Source: Candidatus Nealsoniibacteriota bacterium (lineage in GTDB: Bacteria > Patescibacteriota > Minisyncoccia > Minisyncoccales > CSSED10-335). Taken from it: a DNA stretch of 45,744 bases. Both the position numbers and the translations under genes were made by a program. The DNA lies in NCBI GenBank assembly GCA_003557585.1, contig PWOE01000113.1, positions 1 through 45,744 on the forward strand, in the 5' to 3' direction. Of the stretch, positions 32,582-39,683 are shown piece after piece (the stretch's first letter is position 1; every line of letters starts with the position of its first letter). Under the pieces are notes generated by a model. The model was given only the letters and a program-made list of their open reading frames with translations. It was not told the DNA's origin and did not search any database.

Positions 32582-32971
32582 TTACCAAATTTGAAATAAT
32601 ATTTCGCCTCCATTCTTCTTGAACCTAGCCTCTTTGTCACTCATTATTCCTTTAGAAGTTGATATCAAGGCCATGCCGGCACCGCTTCTCACTCTCTTGA
32701 TATCTGTTGCTTGAGAATAGATTCTTTGCCCGGGAGTTGAAACTCTTTTTATACCAGAGATAGCTGGTTCATTGTCATCATACTTTAATTCAATCTCAAT
32801 AATCTTGTTAGGTATCTTGCCCTTCTTTTCTAAACTCAAAATCCAGTTCTCTTTTTTAAGAGCCTTAGCAATCTCGTGCTTTAAAGAAGAATAAGGAATT
32901 TTAACTGTTTTCTTGGAAACAGCTTGGGCATTCTTTATTCTGTTTATCATATCTGCTATTGGATCGGTCAT
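32582..32971 (-). CDS. rpsH: 30S ribosomal protein S8 (uS8)
   Basis: S8 binds the central domain of 16S rRNA. The 129-residue protein begins MTDPIADMINRIKNA and ends with KGIMSDKEARFKKNGGEILF, both family hallmarks, with ISGIKRVSTPGQRIY in the middle. It lies nine bases after rpsN. Confidence 0.97.
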   Translation of the reverse strand: MTDPIADMINRIKNAQAVSKKTVKIPYSSLKHEIAKALKKENWILSLEKKGKIPNKIIEIELKYDDNEPAISGIKRVSTPGQRIYSQATDIKRVRSGAGMALISTSKGIMSDKEARFKKNGGEILFQIW

Positions 32972-32980
32972 ATTTTTATA

Positions 32981-33166
32981 TTACCAACTTGATTTTCTAA
33001 TTCCGGGGATTAAACCTTCGTTGGCCATCTCTCTGAAACAGATTCTGCATAGACCAAAATCTCTAAGATAGCCTCTTTTTCTGCCGCACTTGAAACAGCG
33101 TCTCACTTCACGAGTGCTGAATTTCGGTTTCTTTTTTGACTTAGCGATTTGTGATTTCTTGGCCAT
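32981..33166 (-). CDS. rpsN: 30S ribosomal protein S14 (uS14), zinc-binding short form
   Basis: This is the 61-residue type Z S14 with two CxxC pairs (CFKCGRKRGYLRDFGLCRIC, about residues 24-43) binding zinc. The end reads GLIPGIRKSSW, normal for the short form. It lies between rplE and rpsH as in the spc operon. Confidence 0.97.
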   Translation of the reverse strand: MAKKSQIAKSKKKPKFSTREVRRCFKCGRKRGYLRDFGLCRICFREMANEGLIPGIRKSSW

Positions 33167-33171
33167 AATCT

Positions 33172-33726
33172 TTAAGATTTAATCGGAAGACCTATTTTTT
33201 TTAATAAACTCAACCCTTCTTCCTTATTGCTTGCAGTTGTCTTTATCGTTATTTCAAAGCCAAATATATTTTTAAGTTTTTCGGCGGAAACTTCTGGAAA
33301 GATGATCTGCTCTTTTATGCCTAATGTATAGTTGCCTGCCTTATCAAATGATTTACTATCCAGCCCTTTGAAATCTCTCGACCTTGGCAAGGCAACATTA
33401 ATAAGGCTTTCTAGGAAATTATACATTCTATCTTTTCTTAGCGTCACCTTAACTCCCATGGGAACTCCCTCTCTAATTTTGAATGCTGCTATCGACTTTT
33501 TAGCTTTTGTTACCACTGGCTTTTGCCCGCAAATCAAAGATATCGCTTCACTAATCTCTTGAATAAACTTTCTTTGCTCGTCAGATCCCTTTGAAGAAAT
33601 CTCCTTACCAAAGCCGACGTTGACAACAACTTTTTCTATCTTGGGAACAGCCATAACGCTCTTATAGTTAAACTCTTTTTTCATGGCTGGAACAACTTCT
33701 TTCTTGTATTTGTCTTTCAATCTCAT
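33172..33726 (-). CDS. rplE: 50S ribosomal protein L5 (uL5)
   Basis: L5 binds 5S rRNA and the tRNA elbow. The 184-residue protein shows VPKIEKVVVNVGFGK, KPVVTKAKKSIAAFKIREG and the end LSLLKKIGLPIK. It lies five bases after rplX. Nothing is odd. Confidence 0.97.
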   Translation of the reverse strand: MRLKDKYKKEVVPAMKKEFNYKSVMAVPKIEKVVVNVGFGKEISSKGSDEQRKFIQEISEAISLICGQKPVVTKAKKSIAAFKIREGVPMGVKVTLRKDRMYNFLESLINVALPRSRDFKGLDSKSFDKAGNYTLGIKEQIIFPEVSAEKLKNIFGFEITIKTTASNKEEGLSLLKKIGLPIKS

Positions 33727-33731
33727 CTTGC

Positions 33732-34037
33732 TTATATCTCTTTATTACACTTTTTGCAAAATCTCTTTTTATTCTTATCGGTGACTTTATAGCCTACTTT
33801 GGCTGCTGTCATGCATTTAGGACAGACCAAGATTACGTTTGAAACGTGTAGTGGAGCAGGAAATTCAACAATTTGACCTTTTTCGCCACTCTTTTTCGGT
33901 CTAACGCTCTTTTTCTTGAGATTAACATTCTCTACGGCAATCTTGTTTTTATCGTTAAAAGCCTGAACAACTTTGCCTTTTTTGCCCTTGTCTTTACCGG
34001 TTGTCACAAGAATTGTATCGCCTTTTTTTATTTTCAT
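33732..34037 (-). CDS. rplX: 50S ribosomal protein L24 (uL24)
   Basis: L24 is an assembly-initiating KOW protein. I start it at ATG 34037, giving 101 residues (MKIKKGDTILVTTGKDKGKK). In-frame ATGs at 34067 and 34094 are possible, the latter overlapping rplN, but they add non-family sequence. After the KOW core, the C-terminus carries two CxxC pairs (CPKC and CKKC), a zinc-ribbon variant of L24. The stretch between the rplN stop and this ATG is about 49 bases. Confidence 0.93.
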   Translation of the reverse strand: MKIKKGDTILVTTGKDKGKKGKVVQAFNDKNKIAVENVNLKKKSVRPKKSGEKGQIVEFPAPLHVSNVILVCPKCMTAAKVGYKVTDKNKKRFCKKCNKEI

Positions 34038-34086
34038 ATTTAATCTTTTCTTTAGCGGCTCTGGCATACTAACAAAGTTTGCCTCT

Positions 34087-34458
34087 TTAGACAAGTTCTC
34101 TCGCCATGCCTGCTACTTTGTCAAAACCTTTCTCTCTTAATTCTCTGGGAATCGGTCCAAATATTCTTCCACCCTTAGGGTTTTTGGTCTTGCCATCGAG
34201 AATAACCACTGTGTTTTCGTCAAACCTGATGTAAGAACCATCTTTTCTTCTGTAGGCTTTCTTTTGCCTAACCACAACCGCTCTTGTCACATCGTGCTTT
34301 TTAACAACTTTTCTCGGCTCAGCTTCTTTCACAGCAGTAACAATGATATCTCCTATCTGAGCATATCTTCTTCTGGTGCCCCCTAAAACTCTAAAGCACT
34401 GAACAAGCTTTGCCCCAGAATTATCAGCTACTTTTAGCATTGTTTGCGGTTGAATCAT
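34087..34458 (-). CDS. rplN: 50S ribosomal protein L14 (uL14)
   Basis: L14 makes inter-subunit bridges. The 123-residue protein begins MIQPQTMLKVADNSGAK and carries GGTRRRYAQIGDIIVTAVKEA and GPIPRELREKGFDKVAGMA. It overlaps rpsQ by four bases (ATGA), suggesting coupled translation. Confidence 0.98.
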   Translation of the reverse strand: MIQPQTMLKVADNSGAKLVQCFRVLGGTRRRYAQIGDIIVTAVKEAEPRKVVKKHDVTRAVVVRQKKAYRRKDGSYIRFDENTVVILDGKTKNPKGGRIFGPIPRELREKGFDKVAGMARELV

Positions 34459-34700
34459 TGTTCTTTATTCTCTTTGCTAATAATTTTCCATCTTTTGTCT
34501 TTGCTCAACGGTCTTGTCTCTTCGATTAAGACCTCTTCGCCAATCTTGCATTCATTCTTCTCGTCATGGGCCTTGTACCTCTTGTGAGATCTATATTTCT
34601 TTTTATATTTTGGGTCTTCTTTTAATGTCTCAACATTAACTACAATGGTCTTATCCATTTTATCTGAAACTACGACTCCTTTTAATTGGCGTTTTGGCAT
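34455..34700 (-). CDS. rpsQ: 30S ribosomal protein S17 (uS17)
   Basis: S17 binds the 5' domain of 16S rRNA. The 81-residue OB-fold protein has LKGVVVSDKMDKTIVVNVE, KRYKAHDEKNECKIGEEVL and ETRPLSKDKRWKI. It ends in TGA inside the rplN start. Confidence 0.97.
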   Translation of the reverse strand: MPKRQLKGVVVSDKMDKTIVVNVETLKEDPKYKKKYRSHKRYKAHDEKNECKIGEEVLIEETRPLSKDKRWKIISKENKEQ

Positions 34701-34701
34701 C

Positions 34702-34890
34702 TTATTTTTTCTCTTCTTTTAATATGGTTAGTATCTTTGCAATCTCTTTCTTATTTTTAGATATCTGTTTAACATTCTTGATTTTACCTGCAGAGTTTCT
34801 GAAGTATAAATTTCTTAAATCCTCCCTTTTTTTATCAAGCAGCTCTAGCAGATCTTTTTCTGGTTTTTTTCTTATTTCTGAGATTTTCAT
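34702..34890 (-). CDS. rpmC: 50S ribosomal protein L29 (uL29)
   Basis: L29 lies at the exit tunnel near the trigger-factor site. The 62-residue helical hairpin shows DLLELLDKKREDLRNLYF and NVKQISKNKKEIAKILTIL. It lies between rplP and rpsQ with gaps of one to two bases. Confidence 0.95.
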   Translation of the reverse strand: MKISEIRKKPEKDLLELLDKKREDLRNLYFRNSAGKIKNVKQISKNKKEIAKILTILKEEKK

Positions 34891-34892
34891 AA

Positions 34893-35303
34893 TTATCGCT
34901 TAATGAATTTAGTTTTAACTGGTAGCTTGTCAGAGGCCTTTCTTAAAGCGCTTCGAGCATCTTCTTCTTTTATTCCATCTATCTCAAAGAGAACCCTGCC
35001 TGGATTTACGGGAAAAACATAGTGATCAACTGATCCTTTACCTCCTCCCATAGGAACCTCATTGCCTTTACTTGTTACTGGCTTGTTGGGAAAGATTCTG
35101 ATCCATAGCTTACCACCCTTTCTTAGATATCTGACAATAGCTCGTCTAGAAGCCTCTATCTGTCGTGAAGTTATCCATTTAGATCCTTTGCTTTGTAAGC
35201 CGAAGGAACCAAAAGAAAGCTCATTTCCACGCATCGCAACCGATCTATCTTTGCCTTTGTGAGATTTTCTGTGTTTTACTTTTTTCGGTATTAATAAAGA
35301 CAT
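34893..35303 (-). CDS. rplP: 50S ribosomal protein L16 (uL16)
   Basis: L16 helps position tRNA in the A and P sites. The 136-residue protein starts MSLLIPKKVKHRKSHKGKD and has GSFGLQSKGSKWITSRQIEA, FPNKPVTSKGNEVPMGGGKG and PGRVLFEIDGI. Standard length. Confidence 0.98.
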   Translation of the reverse strand: MSLLIPKKVKHRKSHKGKDRSVAMRGNELSFGSFGLQSKGSKWITSRQIEASRRAIVRYLRKGGKLWIRIFPNKPVTSKGNEVPMGGGKGSVDHYVFPVNPGRVLFEIDGIKEEDARSALRKASDKLPVKTKFIKR

Positions 35304-35304
35304 C

Positions 35305-35958
35305 TTATTGGTTGAACTTATCTCCTTTGTATATCCAGACCTTTATACCGATTGCGCCATAAGAACATCTGGCAATTCCTTTGCTGTAATCTATGTCTGC
35401 TCTTATTGTCTGCCTGGGCAATCTTCCTTTTTTAGTCCATTCTTTTCTGGCAATCTCCACCCCATCCAATCTTCCTGAGAGCTCCACTCTAGCGCCAATA
35501 ACCTCCTTGTTAAGCATAACCTTCTCTATAATCTGCTTTAGAACTCTTTTATAGGGAACTCTTCTCTCTAGTTGTTGAGCAATCCATTGCCTAGAGAGTG
35601 AAGCTGAAAGCCAAGGATTTCTAATCTCTTTAATTTCGATATTGATATCTCTCTTGTCTTCCTTGTCTTCTTTCTTAATAATCTTTACAACCTCTTTCTT
35701 TATCTTTTCAACCCCTTCACCTCCTCTACCGATAATCAGCCCTGGTCTTGAACTAAATATAATTATATTTAGCTTCTCAGTAAATCTTTCAATTTCAATC
35801 TTTTCAACTCCCATCTTGTCAAGTTTTTTGTTCAAGAAATCTCTCAATTTAAAATCTTCTTCTAGATATTTAGAAAAGTTCTTTTTGTAGAATCCCCTGG
35901 AATCCCAGTCATTCATTCTTCTCGCCCTGTATACTTTTGGATGTACCTTATGTGACAT
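35305..35958 (-). CDS. rpsC: 30S ribosomal protein S3 (uS3)
   Basis: S3 is part of the mRNA entry helicase. The 217-residue protein has the KH domain with GRGGEGVEKIKKEV (about 77-90) and the C-terminal domain with GARVELSGRLDGVEIARKEW, RLPRQTIRADIDYS and GIKVWIYKGD. Length is normal, without an acidic tail. Confidence 0.97.
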   Translation of the reverse strand: MSHKVHPKVYRARRMNDWDSRGFYKKNFSKYLEEDFKLRDFLNKKLDKMGVEKIEIERFTEKLNIIIFSSRPGLIIGRGGEGVEKIKKEVVKIIKKEDKEDKRDINIEIKEIRNPWLSASLSRQWIAQQLERRVPYKRVLKQIIEKVMLNKEVIGARVELSGRLDGVEIARKEWTKKGRLPRQTIRADIDYSKGIARCSYGAIGIKVWIYKGDKFNQ

Positions 35959-35965
35959 AATTTAT

Positions 35966-36496
35966 TTAAATTGATTTTCTTCTAAAAACTTGTGATTTTG
36001 TCTTCTTTTCCTTCGTCTCTTTAACTTTATCAACTTTCTTTGCTCTTGCTGACTTCTCTTTCTCTTTCTTTCCTAAGCGAGTGTCTTCTTTTATCTCTTC
36101 AAGAGAAGCAACTTTCTTGGTAACTACCTTGTCTTTCTTTTTCTTCTTGGTTTCCCCTTTTTTCTCTATCTGGTCTAAAACAAGCGTTATATGCGATGTC
36201 TTCTTCTCTATTCTCGAAGCAGATCCCCTAGCTCTTGGCCGCCATCTTTTTAATTTAGGCGCCTCATCAATTGTAATCTTGGAGATATAAAGATTCTTTT
36301 CATCCCAACCCAAGTCATTTTTAGCGCTAGTTAATCCTGACTTCAAAAGCTTTAGCAAAGGTCCTGCTGATTTGTTAACGGTGAAGCTCAAAAGAGATTT
36401 TGCTCTTTCTGCGCCCTCTCCCCTTATCATGTCAGCTACTAGGCGTACCTTTCGAGGAGCTATTCTTATGTGTCTTGTCTTAACAGTGACTGTCAT
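35966..36496 (-). CDS. rplV: 50S ribosomal protein L22 (uL22) with long lysine-rich C-terminal tail
   Basis: L22 reaches into the peptide exit tunnel with its hairpin. The core (about residues 1-112) has IRIAPRKVRLVADMIRGEGA, LKSGLTSAKNDLG and PRARGSASRIEKKTSHITLV. After that comes a tail of about 60 mostly Lys, Glu and Thr residues ending KSQVFRRKSI, making the protein 176 residues instead of about 110. The tail may reach over the ribosome surface; its role is unknown. Confidence 0.96.
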   Translation of the reverse strand: MTVTVKTRHIRIAPRKVRLVADMIRGEGAERAKSLLSFTVNKSAGPLLKLLKSGLTSAKNDLGWDEKNLYISKITIDEAPKLKRWRPRARGSASRIEKKTSHITLVLDQIEKKGETKKKKKDKVVTKKVASLEEIKEDTRLGKKEKEKSARAKKVDKVKETKEKKTKSQVFRRKSI

Positions 36497-36509
36497 TTAT
36501 TTATCTTAT

Positions 36510-36800
36510 TTAACCTTTCTTTCTTTGATCTAATTCTTTTTGCATCTTACCACCATGCCTAACGAACTTTGTTGTCGGTGAAAACTCTCCTAATTTATGA
36601 CCGACCATATTTTCACTTACCTGAACTGGAATATGCTCTTTGCCATTATGAACACCAAAGGTGAAGCCTATCATTTCTGGAGTTATTGTTGAATTTCGGG
36701 CCCATGTCTTGATAGTTGTTTCGTCGCTTGGTTTCTTCCCTTTTATCTTTTTCAAAAGCTTTTCATCGACATAGGGTCCTTTTTTTAAACTTCTTGCCAT
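36510..36800 (-). CDS. rpsS: 30S ribosomal protein S19 (uS19)
   Basis: S19 contacts S13 at the head of the 30S subunit. The 96-residue protein starts MARSLKKGPYVDEKLLKKI and has the hallmark HNGKEHIPVQVSENMVGHKL and GEFSPTTKFVRHG. It follows the second rplB segment by 14 bases. Confidence 0.97.
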   Translation of the reverse strand: MARSLKKGPYVDEKLLKKIKGKKPSDETTIKTWARNSTITPEMIGFTFGVHNGKEHIPVQVSENMVGHKLGEFSPTTKFVRHGGKMQKELDQRKKG

Positions 36801-36814
36801 ATTATTTAATCAAT

Positions 36815-37264
36815 TTATCTTCTTTTTTTTCTTCTTCTTTTAATAATCATCCTGTTGGTGTTTTTTCTCTTTCTTGTCTTGACCCCTCGCGCAATCTTGC
36901 CCCAAGGAGTTTTAGGATGCTTCAAACCGATTGGAGCCTTGCCTTCTCCTCCTCCGTGTGGATGGTCAACTGGATTCATCGCTGAGCCCCTAACTGTTGG
37001 CCTTCTCCCCATTCTTCTTGCAGTTCCAGCATTCTTAATCTTCTTGTATCTATGTTCGGGATTTGAAACTGAACCGACAGAAGCAAAGCAGTTCTTGTGA
37101 ATCTTTCTTACCTCTTTTGAAGGCATTTCCAGTGTAACATATTTGCCCTCTAAAGATAGAACTTTGGCTGAAGAGCCGGCAGATCTCACAAGGCCACCTC
37201 TTCTTTCTGGCTCAATTTGAATATTGTAAACTTCGGTGCCAACTGGAATATGCTTTATTCTCAT
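36815..37264 (-). CDS. rplB: 50S ribosomal protein L2 (uL2), C-terminal part after an in-frame stop
   Basis: This 149-residue segment starts at ATG 37264 (MRIKHIPVGTEVYNIQIEP) and matches E. coli L2 from its MRNIPVGSTVHNVE segment onward. It has RSAGSSAKVLSLEGKYVTLE, the catalytically important RGSAMNPVDHPHGGGEGKAP loop and the basic tail. It is in the same frame as the upstream segment, from which it is separated by TAA and six sense codons that translate as IKPGNR, the expected L2 sequence. So the two parts are one rplB interrupted by a nonsense codon, or two polypeptides made by re-initiation. A sequencing error is also possible. Confidence 0.93.
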   Translation of the reverse strand: MRIKHIPVGTEVYNIQIEPERRGGLVRSAGSSAKVLSLEGKYVTLEMPSKEVRKIHKNCFASVGSVSNPEHRYKKIKNAGTARRMGRRPTVRGSAMNPVDHPHGGGEGKAPIGLKHPKTPWGKIARGVKTRKRKNTNRMIIKRRRKKRR

Positions 37265-37282
37265 TCTGTTGCCTGGCTTTAT

Positions 37283-37597
37283 TTATGCTTTCTCTGAAGC
37301 AACCACCTGGTCATCTTCTTTGACTCCTTGCGGAGCAAGGATATAGCTTTTCTTGCCATCTGGATACTCGACTAAGGCGATATATGCTGTGCGATATGGG
37401 TCATACTCGAAATGAATAATCTTAGCTGGTTCATCTAATCTATTTCTGCTGAAATCAACCAGTCGATACTTTCTTTTAGCTCCGCCTCCTTTATGCCTAA
37501 CCGTAATCCTGCCTGAGCTTCCTCGCCCAGCATTTCTTTTTAAGCTAACAAGTAGCTTTTTTTGCGGCTTCTTTTTTGATAATGTTTGTTTAGCCAT
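37283..37597 (-). CDS. rplB: 50S ribosomal protein L2 (uL2), N-terminal part ending at an in-frame TAA
   Basis: This 104-residue segment is the first third of L2: NAGRGSSGRITVRHKGGGAK, YRLVDFSRNRLDEPAKI, YILAPQGVKEDDQVVASEKA. Other L2 proteins continue with E(I/A)KPGN; here the codon after GCA is TAA rather than a sense codon such as GAA, which would differ by one base. The frame stays open after it. A promoter-like pair lies just upstream (37610-37639). It would be functional only if both parts assemble together or the stop is read through. Confidence 0.92.
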   Translation of the reverse strand: MAKQTLSKKKPQKKLLVSLKRNAGRGSSGRITVRHKGGGAKRKYRLVDFSRNRLDEPAKIIHFEYDPYRTAYIALVEYPDGKKSYILAPQGVKEDDQVVASEKA

Positions 37598-37609
37598 GAT
37601 TAATCGTCT

Positions 37610-37639
37610 ATTTTAAGCATAAAAACGGGAAATAGTCAA
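37610..37639 (-). promoter_or_regulatory. Possible internal promoter before rplB
   Basis: On the minus strand, TTGACT (37634-37639) and TAAAAT (37610-37615) are 18 bases apart, within the 48-base gap between rplW and rplB. The expected +1 near 37603 leaves about six bases before the rplB ATG. The spacer is one base longer than ideal, so this is tentative. Confidence 0.35.
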
Positions 37640-37645
37640 AAAAAG

Positions 37646-38032
37646 CTAGCTTGGATAGACATCTATCTTTTCTCCTTTTTTAATTTCAACAATCGCTTTC
37701 TTGAATCCCTTTTTCCATCCCTGATATCTTCCAAGTCTCTTTCTCTTCTTGGGAATATTTATAATATTAACATTAACAACTTTTGTTTTGTAAATTTCTT
37801 CTACTGCCTTCTTAATCTCAGTCTTATTGGCTTCATCAGAGACAACAAATATATATTTATTCTCTTCGTTTAGTTTAGTTGCTTTCTCGCTAATGTATGG
37901 ATACTTAAGTTGTCGCCAAGCCATTAACGACTTTCCCTTTGCCTTTTTAGGTGAAACATTTAAAGGCTCGCTCTTCTTGGGAGCTTCCTTTTTCTTCGCC
38001 TCTTCCTTTTTTTTGAAAATATTTATTGCCAT
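37646..38032 (-). CDS. rplW: 50S ribosomal protein L23 (uL23) with N-terminal extension
   Basis: L23 is the trigger-factor and SRP dock at the tunnel exit. The core starts around residue 42 (KYPYISEKATKLNEENKYIF) and contains EIKKAVEEIYKTKVVNVNII and RYQGWKKGFKKAIVEI. About 40 extra residues rich in Lys, Ala and Pro precede it. Total 128 residues versus about 100. It follows rplD by six bases. Confidence 0.96.
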   Translation of the reverse strand: MAINIFKKKEEAKKKEAPKKSEPLNVSPKKAKGKSLMAWRQLKYPYISEKATKLNEENKYIFVVSDEANKTEIKKAVEEIYKTKVVNVNIINIPKKRKRLGRYQGWKKGFKKAIVEIKKGEKIDVYPS

Positions 38033-38038
38033 ATCTTA

Positions 38039-38665
38039 TTAAACAAAAGTTTCTTCAATTACCTTAATTGCATCTTCAGCAATAATCAGATTTTTAAAAC
38101 TCAGTAAATCAAGTGGATTGATATTCTTAACAGGTATCGTCTCTATTTCTGGAATGTTTCTTGAAGCTAAAACAAGGTTTCTGTTTGGATGACAGAAAAC
38201 AATTAAGGCTTTCTTTTTATCAAAAGGGAGCTTATTTAAGATCTCACTAACGATAGATGTTTTTGATTTGTCTATTTTCAAGCTATCGATAAAAAGAATT
38301 TCATTGTCTTTTAATTTTCCTGACAGTGTCATCAAGAGAGCTTTTCTTCTCATCTCTTTGGGCACCCTTTTCTTGTATATCTTCTCATTTCTAGGGCCGA
38401 AAGTAACACCTCCCCCTTTCCAGATAGGAGAGCGAGTTGATCCATGTCTAGCTCTTCCTGTTCCTTTTTGTCGCCATGGCTTTCTACCTCCCCCTCTAAC
38501 CTCACTTCTGTCTTTGGTATGAGCGTTAACTTGTCTCTTGTTAGCCATTTGAGAAACAGTGACTTGATGAACTAAATCGTCGTTAACAGAAAGACCAAAA
38601 ATAGACTTTGGTAAATCGATCTTTTTAACTTCTTTCCCTTCTTGATTGTAGACTGGTGCTTTCAT
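38039..38665 (-). CDS. rplD: 50S ribosomal protein L4 (uL4)
   Basis: L4 lines the exit tunnel and represses the S10 operon in gamma-proteobacteria. The 208-residue protein has GGGRKPWRQKGTGRARHGST in the tunnel loop, then PIWKGGGVTFGPRNEKIYKK. It lies two bases after rplC. A regulatory hairpin lies upstream of rplC (39278-39335), so L4 feedback is a possible but untested control. Confidence 0.97.
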   Translation of the reverse strand: MKAPVYNQEGKEVKKIDLPKSIFGLSVNDDLVHQVTVSQMANKRQVNAHTKDRSEVRGGGRKPWRQKGTGRARHGSTRSPIWKGGGVTFGPRNEKIYKKRVPKEMRRKALLMTLSGKLKDNEILFIDSLKIDKSKTSIVSEILNKLPFDKKKALIVFCHPNRNLVLASRNIPEIETIPVKNINPLDLLSFKNLIIAEDAIKVIEETFV

Positions 38666-38667
38666 CT

Positions 38668-39258
38668 TTAATTTTGTGCCTTAATTTCAAGAAGGGTTCC
38701 CCTTCTTCCAGGAACCGCTCCTTTAATTGCTATAATATTTTTTTCAGAATCAACGCTGATTACTTTGAGATTCTTAATGGTTGTTCTATCTGATCCCATC
38801 CTTCCTGGCATCTTTCTACCTTTAATCACTCTTTGAGGATATGCGCTTCCAATTGAACCAATCTTTCTCTCGTTGTGTTTGGTTCCATGGGTAGCATCAG
38901 CGCCAGAGAAACCCCACCTCTTTACTCCTCCTTGAAATCCCTTGCCCTTAGATATACCTGAAATCTTAATTAAATCTCCTTCTTGAAAAATTGAGACATC
39001 AATCGTGTCTCCTAATTTGTACTCTTTATCCAAAGAAAACTCTCTGATATGTTTAAAGTGTTTTCCTTTAGCAGGTTTCTTTTGTAGTTTCTCTTTAGTT
39101 ATCTCACCAAATCCAACTTGAACTGCCTCATAGCCATCCTTTTCAAGGCTTTTTATCTGCAGAACTTTGCACGGACCAGCCATTACTAAAGTCACTGGAA
39201 TAGATTCTCCATCTTTAAAAACTCTCGTCATTGATATCTTTTTTCCTAGAATAAACAT
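38668..39258 (-). CDS. rplC: 50S ribosomal protein L3 (uL3)
   Basis: L3 begins 50S assembly. I start it at ATG 39258 (MFILGKKISMTRVFKDGESI), giving 196 residues. A longer in-frame opening overlaps rpsJ and adds sequence unlike L3. Motifs are ISKGKGFQGGVKRWGFSG, GSIGSAYPQRVIKGRKMPG and GAVPGRRGTLLEI. It has an 82-base leader after rpsJ with a terminator-like hairpin. Confidence 0.96.
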   Translation of the reverse strand: MFILGKKISMTRVFKDGESIPVTLVMAGPCKVLQIKSLEKDGYEAVQVGFGEITKEKLQKKPAKGKHFKHIREFSLDKEYKLGDTIDVSIFQEGDLIKISGISKGKGFQGGVKRWGFSGADATHGTKHNERKIGSIGSAYPQRVIKGRKMPGRMGSDRTTIKNLKVISVDSEKNIIAIKGAVPGRRGTLLEIKAQN

Positions 39259-39277
39259 GATTTTTAAGATAGGTAAA

Positions 39278-39335
39278 AGCCGGGTACAGCCCGGCTCTTG
39301 TGTCCATAGCTGATTTCTCGTTAAAAAGTCCGGGT
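39278..39335 (-). promoter_or_regulatory. Terminator-like hairpin in the rpsJ-rplC gap (possible attenuator)
   Basis: On the minus strand, AGCCGGG and CCCGGCT pair (7 bp, positions 39278-39296, loop CTGTA), followed by TTTT. About 35 bases upstream, ACCCGG (39330-39335) can pair instead with the CCGGG of the hairpin's first arm. The two foldings exclude each other, as in attenuators and ribosomal-protein leaders. The hairpin separates rpsJ (with tuf) from rplC-rplD and the rest of the S10 genes. Alternatively it is a plain terminator with weak read-through. Confidence 0.6.
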
Positions 39336-39340
39336 AAAAA

Positions 39341-39676
39341 TTACATTTTAATTTCAATATCCACGCCTGCGGGCAAAGTCAGATTCATTAAGGCATCAAT
39401 CACTTTTGGATTTGGATTAACAATGTCAATCAATCTCTTGTGAGTCCTTATTTCGAATTGCTCCTTTGATTTGTTGTGAACAAAAGAAGATCTGTTTACA
39501 GTATATTTCTTGGTCTCTGTTGGCAAAGGAACCGGTCCCGCAACATCGCTGCCATAACGCATCACAGTCTCCACTATCTGTCTCGAACTGTTGTCTATGA
39601 CCTTGTTATCATATCCTTTAAGCTTGATATGAATTCTGCTCTTTAAATCCTCTTTAGTTTTCTTTTTTGCAGGCAT
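39341..39676 (-). CDS. rpsJ: 30S ribosomal protein S10 (uS10)
   Basis: S10 is a 30S head protein and also NusE. The 111-residue protein has KSRIHIKLKGYDNKVIDNS, VAGPVPLPTETKKYTVNRS and EQFEIRTHKRLIDIVNPNPK. The start carries a short lysine-rich extension. It follows tuf by seven bases and is cut off from rplC by the leader hairpin. Confidence 0.97.
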   Translation of the reverse strand: MPAKKKTKEDLKSRIHIKLKGYDNKVIDNSSRQIVETVMRYGSDVAGPVPLPTETKKYTVNRSSFVHNKSKEQFEIRTHKRLIDIVNPNPKVIDALMNLTLPAGVDIEIKM

Positions 39677-39683
39677 CTATCCT

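Noticed and set aside
36815..37597. TAA reassigned to a sense codon as the explanation for rplB
   Set aside because: Many neighbouring genes, such as thyA, rpsD and rpmJ, end correctly with TAA.
39259..39357. Longer start of rplC
   Set aside because: It overlaps rpsJ and covers the leader hairpin; the normal L3 start MFILGKKISMTRV is at 39258.
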